From contig WGEI01000580.1 in assembly GCA_015492875.1 (NCBI GenBank), positions 1-7,666 of the forward strand: DNA of 7,666 bases, written 5' to 3'. Under the pieces are notes generated by a model. The model did no database searches and was not told where the DNA came from. It saw nothing but the letters and a program-made list of their open reading frames with translations. Source of the DNA: Anaerolineae bacterium (GTDB lineage Bacteria > Chloroflexota > Anaerolineae > Aggregatilineales > Phototrophicaceae). How positions within the stretch are numbered: the stretch's first letter is position 1; every line of letters starts with the position of its first letter. Shown in pieces: positions 5,471-7,666 of the stretch. The translations under genes were made by a program, and so were the position numbers.

Positions 5471-7477
5471 TTAATCTAACAACTGCTTGGCCGCTGCGAT
5501 GACGTGCGCTGCGGTCAGCCCATATTCGGCATAAATGCGCTCATATGGTGCACTTGCGCCAAATTGGTTGACGCCAATAGCAATGCCTTCACTGCCGATA
5601 TAGCGCTCCCAACCCAGCGTCACACCAGCTTCAATGCTCACCCGCGCCCGCACGTCGGATGGCAATACCTGTTCCCGATAGGCTTCGTCTTGCGCTTCGA
5701 ATAGTTCCCAACAGGGTAACGAGACAACCCGCGCCGCTATACCCTCGCTCACGAGTTTGTCAAAGGCTTCGAGCGCGATATGCACTTCGCTGCCCGTTGC
5801 CAGCAAAATAACCTGTGGCTTATCGGCAGTATCGGCGAGGATGTAACCGCCATGCGCTACACCTTCGTGGATGCCTTCGGCATTATCGGCCAGCACTGGC
5901 ACAGCTTGCCGCGTGAAGATGAGCGCCACTGGGTGCTTCAGCGTCATTGCCGCCCGCCATGTCCCGATGGTTTCGTTGGCGTCTGCCGGGCGGAATACGT
6001 AAAGATTGGGGATGGTGCGCAAGGCCATGAAATGCTCGACAGGCTGGTGAGTGGGGCCATCTTCGCCCAGCCCAATGCTATCATGGGTGAACACATACAC
6101 AGTTGGGATATCCATCAATGCGCCCAGCCGCACTGCGCCGCGCATATAATCGCTGAAGGTGAGGAACGTGGCGCTATAGGGCTTGATGATGCCGCCATGC
6201 AAAGCGAGGCCGTTGACAATTGCGCCCATGCCATGTTCACGCACGCCAAAGCGCACATTACGGGCGGCAGGCTTGCCTTTGCCTGTGTGCTCTGCCCCTT
6301 TGATGAGCGTCTTCGTGCTGCCTGCGAGGTCAGCATCACCGCCAATCATGGTCGGTACATGTTTAGCAATCGCGTTCAACGCCTCGCCCGATGCGTTGCG
6401 GGTGGCAATGGCTTTGTTATCATCAAACATGGGCAAGTCGCGCGTCCAACCCTCTGGTAGCTCGTTGTTGAAGGCGTTATCCCATTCACGGGCGAGGTCG
6501 GGATAGGCTTCACGCCACTCATTGAATACTTTTTGCCACGCACTCTCCGCATTTGCGCCTTTGGCCACCGCCTCACGGAAGTGCTCCAGCGCTTCATGGG
6601 GGACGTAGAAGGGTTCGTCTGTTGGCCAGTTTAACGCCTGTTTGGTGAGCCGCACTTCCTCTTCACCCAATGGCGAGCCATGCGCTTTACTCGTGCTCTG
6701 TTTGTTAGGGCTACCATAGCCGATAATCGTGCGTACGCTGATGAGCGAGGGCTTATCTGTCGCGGCGCGGGCGGCGGCAATCGCTGCATCAATGGCGGTG
6801 GTGTCGTTGCCGTCTTCAACGGTGAGTGTGTGCCAGCCCATCGCGGCGAACTTGGCTGACGTATCCTCCGTGAAGATCATTGCGGTTTCGCCATCTAGCG
6901 TAATACGGTTGTCGTCATACAAAAAGATGAGTTTACCCAGCCCCCACGTACCAGCCAACGAGCAGGCTTCCATAAATACGCCTTCCATCAGGTCGCCATC
7001 GCTGACAATGGCATAGGTGTAATGGTCGATGACCGGATAGCCGGGGCGGTTGAAATAATTCGCCAAATAAGCCTCGGCCAGCGCAATGCCGACAGCCGTC
7101 GCACCACCTTGCCCCAGCGGGCCGGTCGTCACCTCAACGCCGGGGGTATGGCCATATTCTGGATGGCCGGGCGTTTTACTGCCCCATTGGCGGAAGTTTT
7201 TGATTTCTTCCAGCGGCAAATCATAACCCGTCAGGTACAACAGCGCGTAAAGCAACATAGACCCATGCCCCGCACTGAGGACGAAGCGGTCACGGTTCGC
7301 CCATTGTGGGTTTTTGGGGTTATGCTTCAAGTGGCGCGTCCATAGCGTATAAGCCATAGGCGCAGCGCCCAAAGGCAGCCCCGGATGGCCGCTATTAGCT
7401 TTTTGAATGGCATCAATTGAGAGCGTGCGAATGGTGTTAATAGCGAGTTGTTCTAATTCGGCGCTTGGGGTTGTCAC
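5471..7477 (-). CDS. tkt: Transketolase
   Basis: This is a complete 668-residue enzyme, normal for the family (E. coli TktA is 663). It moves a two-carbon ketol unit between sugar phosphates in the non-oxidative pentose phosphate pathway, using thiamine diphosphate and a divalent metal in the cytoplasm. The diphosphate-binding domain (about 1-320) has His31, His71 (SAGHGS), GHPEYGHTPGVEVTTGPLGQG (104-124) and the metal/TPP motif SDGDLMEG to Asn190 (159-190). The pyrimidine-binding domain (about 350-530) has GVREHG with catalytic Glu414, Asp466 and His477 (GPTHQP). The C-terminal domain begins near PQVILLATGSEVHIAL (554-569). All catalytic residues I can align are present. The TPP motif reads SDG in place of the usual GDG, a mild variation. 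The GTG start (7475-7477) is supported by CAGGAG 9 nt upstream. The gene appears to be transcribed alone, from its own extended -10 promoter to the shared terminator. Confidence 0.96.
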   Translation of the reverse strand: MTTPSAELEQLAINTIRTLSIDAIQKANSGHPGLPLGAAPMAYTLWTRHLKHNPKNPQWANRDRFVLSAGHGSMLLYALLYLTGYDLPLEEIKNFRQWGSKTPGHPEYGHTPGVEVTTGPLGQGGATAVGIALAEAYLANYFNRPGYPVIDHYTYAIVSDGDLMEGVFMEACSLAGTWGLGKLIFLYDDNRITLDGETAMIFTEDTSAKFAAMGWHTLTVEDGNDTTAIDAAIAAARAATDKPSLISVRTIIGYGSPNKQSTSKAHGSPLGEEEVRLTKQALNWPTDEPFYVPHEALEHFREAVAKGANAESAWQKVFNEWREAYPDLAREWDNAFNNELPEGWTRDLPMFDDNKAIATRNASGEALNAIAKHVPTMIGGDADLAGSTKTLIKGAEHTGKGKPAARNVRFGVREHGMGAIVNGLALHGGIIKPYSATFLTFSDYMRGAVRLGALMDIPTVYVFTHDSIGLGEDGPTHQPVEHFMALRTIPNLYVFRPADANETIGTWRAAMTLKHPVALIFTRQAVPVLADNAEGIHEGVAHGGYILADTADKPQVILLATGSEVHIALEAFDKLVSEGIAARVVSLPCWELFEAQDEAYREQVLPSDVRARVSIEAGVTLGWERYIGSEGIAIGVNQFGASAPYERIYAEYGLTAAHVIAAAKQLLD

Positions 7478-7486
7478 CGGGTCTTA

Positions 7487-7492
7487 CTCCTG
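7487..7492 (-). promoter_or_regulatory. Shine-Dalgarno CAGGAG fixing the transketolase GTG start
   Basis: On the minus strand CAGGAG lies 9 nt before GTG 7475-7477, and the next residues, TTPSAELEQLAINTIR, match the usual transketolase N-terminus. No ATG gives a better fit. Confidence 0.7.
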
Positions 7493-7518
7493 AGGTGATA
7501 TATATGGCATAGTAGGGC

Positions 7519-7527
7519 ATTATAACA
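7519..7527 (-). promoter_or_regulatory. Extended -10 promoter of transketolase
   Basis: TGTTATAAT on the minus strand is a perfect -10 hexamer (7519-7524) with the TGn extension (7525-7527). The hexamers at a 17-18-nt spacing are poor -35 matches, as is typical for extended -10 promoters. Transcription would begin about 7 nt downstream, near 7512, leaving a leader of about 35 nt. Confidence 0.55.
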
Positions 7528-7583
7528 CAGCCCCGCTTTCCGCTAGAGGCGCAAACACATTTATACTCAATAACGGGCGTAGG

Positions 7584-7666
7584 CTAACCGCCTTGTGTGA
7601 CGACTTGATGCACAATCCATTCACCACGCCCCAATGGTGCTGGCATGGTGCGTTTGCTAATGCTGA
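7584..7666 (-). CDS. C-terminal tail of an unidentified gene (cut by the right edge)
   Basis: Read from the window edge on the minus strand, one frame gives 26 residues that include KRTMPAPLGRGEWIVHQVV and end at TAG (7584-7586). The mix of residues and the Gly/Val-rich end look like a real protein tail, and the stop lies 57 nt upstream of the transketolase -10 box. I do not recognise the family. A second minus-strand frame is also open over this short stretch, so the call is tentative. No terminator hairpin is obvious between this stop and the transketolase promoter. Confidence 0.4.
   Translation of the reverse strand, partial: SISKRTMPAPLGRGEWIVHQVVTQGG

Noticed and set aside
5780..6460. 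A 226-codon plus-strand open frame antisense to transketolase
   Set aside because: It lies wholly within a strongly conserved tkt gene, has no Shine-Dalgarno, and its translation resembles no family. It is a GC-driven shadow frame, as are the other frames antisense to tkt and to the thioredoxin-like gene.
7609..7666. Plus-strand ATG frame open to the right edge
   Set aside because: It has no ribosome-binding site and an unusual Trp/His-rich translation. The minus-strand tail ending at TAG is more protein-like.

Overview
The window looks like a chromosomal piece of an uncultured Chloroflexota (Anaerolineae-like) bacterium. This is inferred from style, not from a marker gene. The signs are a TIR protein beginning FFVSYSRVD with a GGDDWW loop, a secreted protein with a Thr/Pro linker and WWQ-type SH3 repeats, and frequent GTG starts. 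Genes are closely packed, and short convergent and divergent gaps carry recognisable terminators and promoters.

Layout, left to right. Positions 1-491 (minus) hold the N-terminal part of an AT-rich TIR-domain gene cut by the window edge. Divergent from it, 663-1667 (plus) encodes a cytoplasmic DipZ-type thioredoxin-fold protein whose active site is CINS instead of CxxC. A bidirectional hairpin terminator (1674-1697) separates it from a convergent minus-strand unit. That unit holds a secreted protein with three SH3b repeats (1705-2694) and, upstream of it, a sulfotransferase gene (2731-3597) broken by one in-frame TAA. The gap 3598-3671 is divergent. To its right on the plus strand lie an RlmD/TrmA-family RNA uracil methyltransferase homologue (3672-4970) and a short family-I-pyrophosphatase-like gene (5049-5423). 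A second bidirectional terminator (5430-5453) faces a complete transketolase gene on the minus strand (5471-7477). This has a good Shine-Dalgarno, a GTG start and an extended -10 promoter. The last 83 bases hold the probable C-terminal tail of another minus-strand gene.

No single pathway ties the genes together. The recurrent theme is conserved folds with altered catalytic residues. The thioredoxin-like protein has lost its resolving Cys. The methyltransferase homologue has Ser for the nucleophilic Cys and Asp for the general-base Glu while keeping its Fe-S cysteines and SAM motif. The pyrophosphatase-like protein has lost one core Asp and the C-terminal part of the fold. The sulfotransferase is interrupted by a nonsense codon exactly where the family usually has Tyr. 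The TIR protein keeps its putative NADase glutamate, but its effector or sensor partner domain lies outside the window. I see no CRISPR array, tRNA, rRNA, insertion sequence or attachment site.
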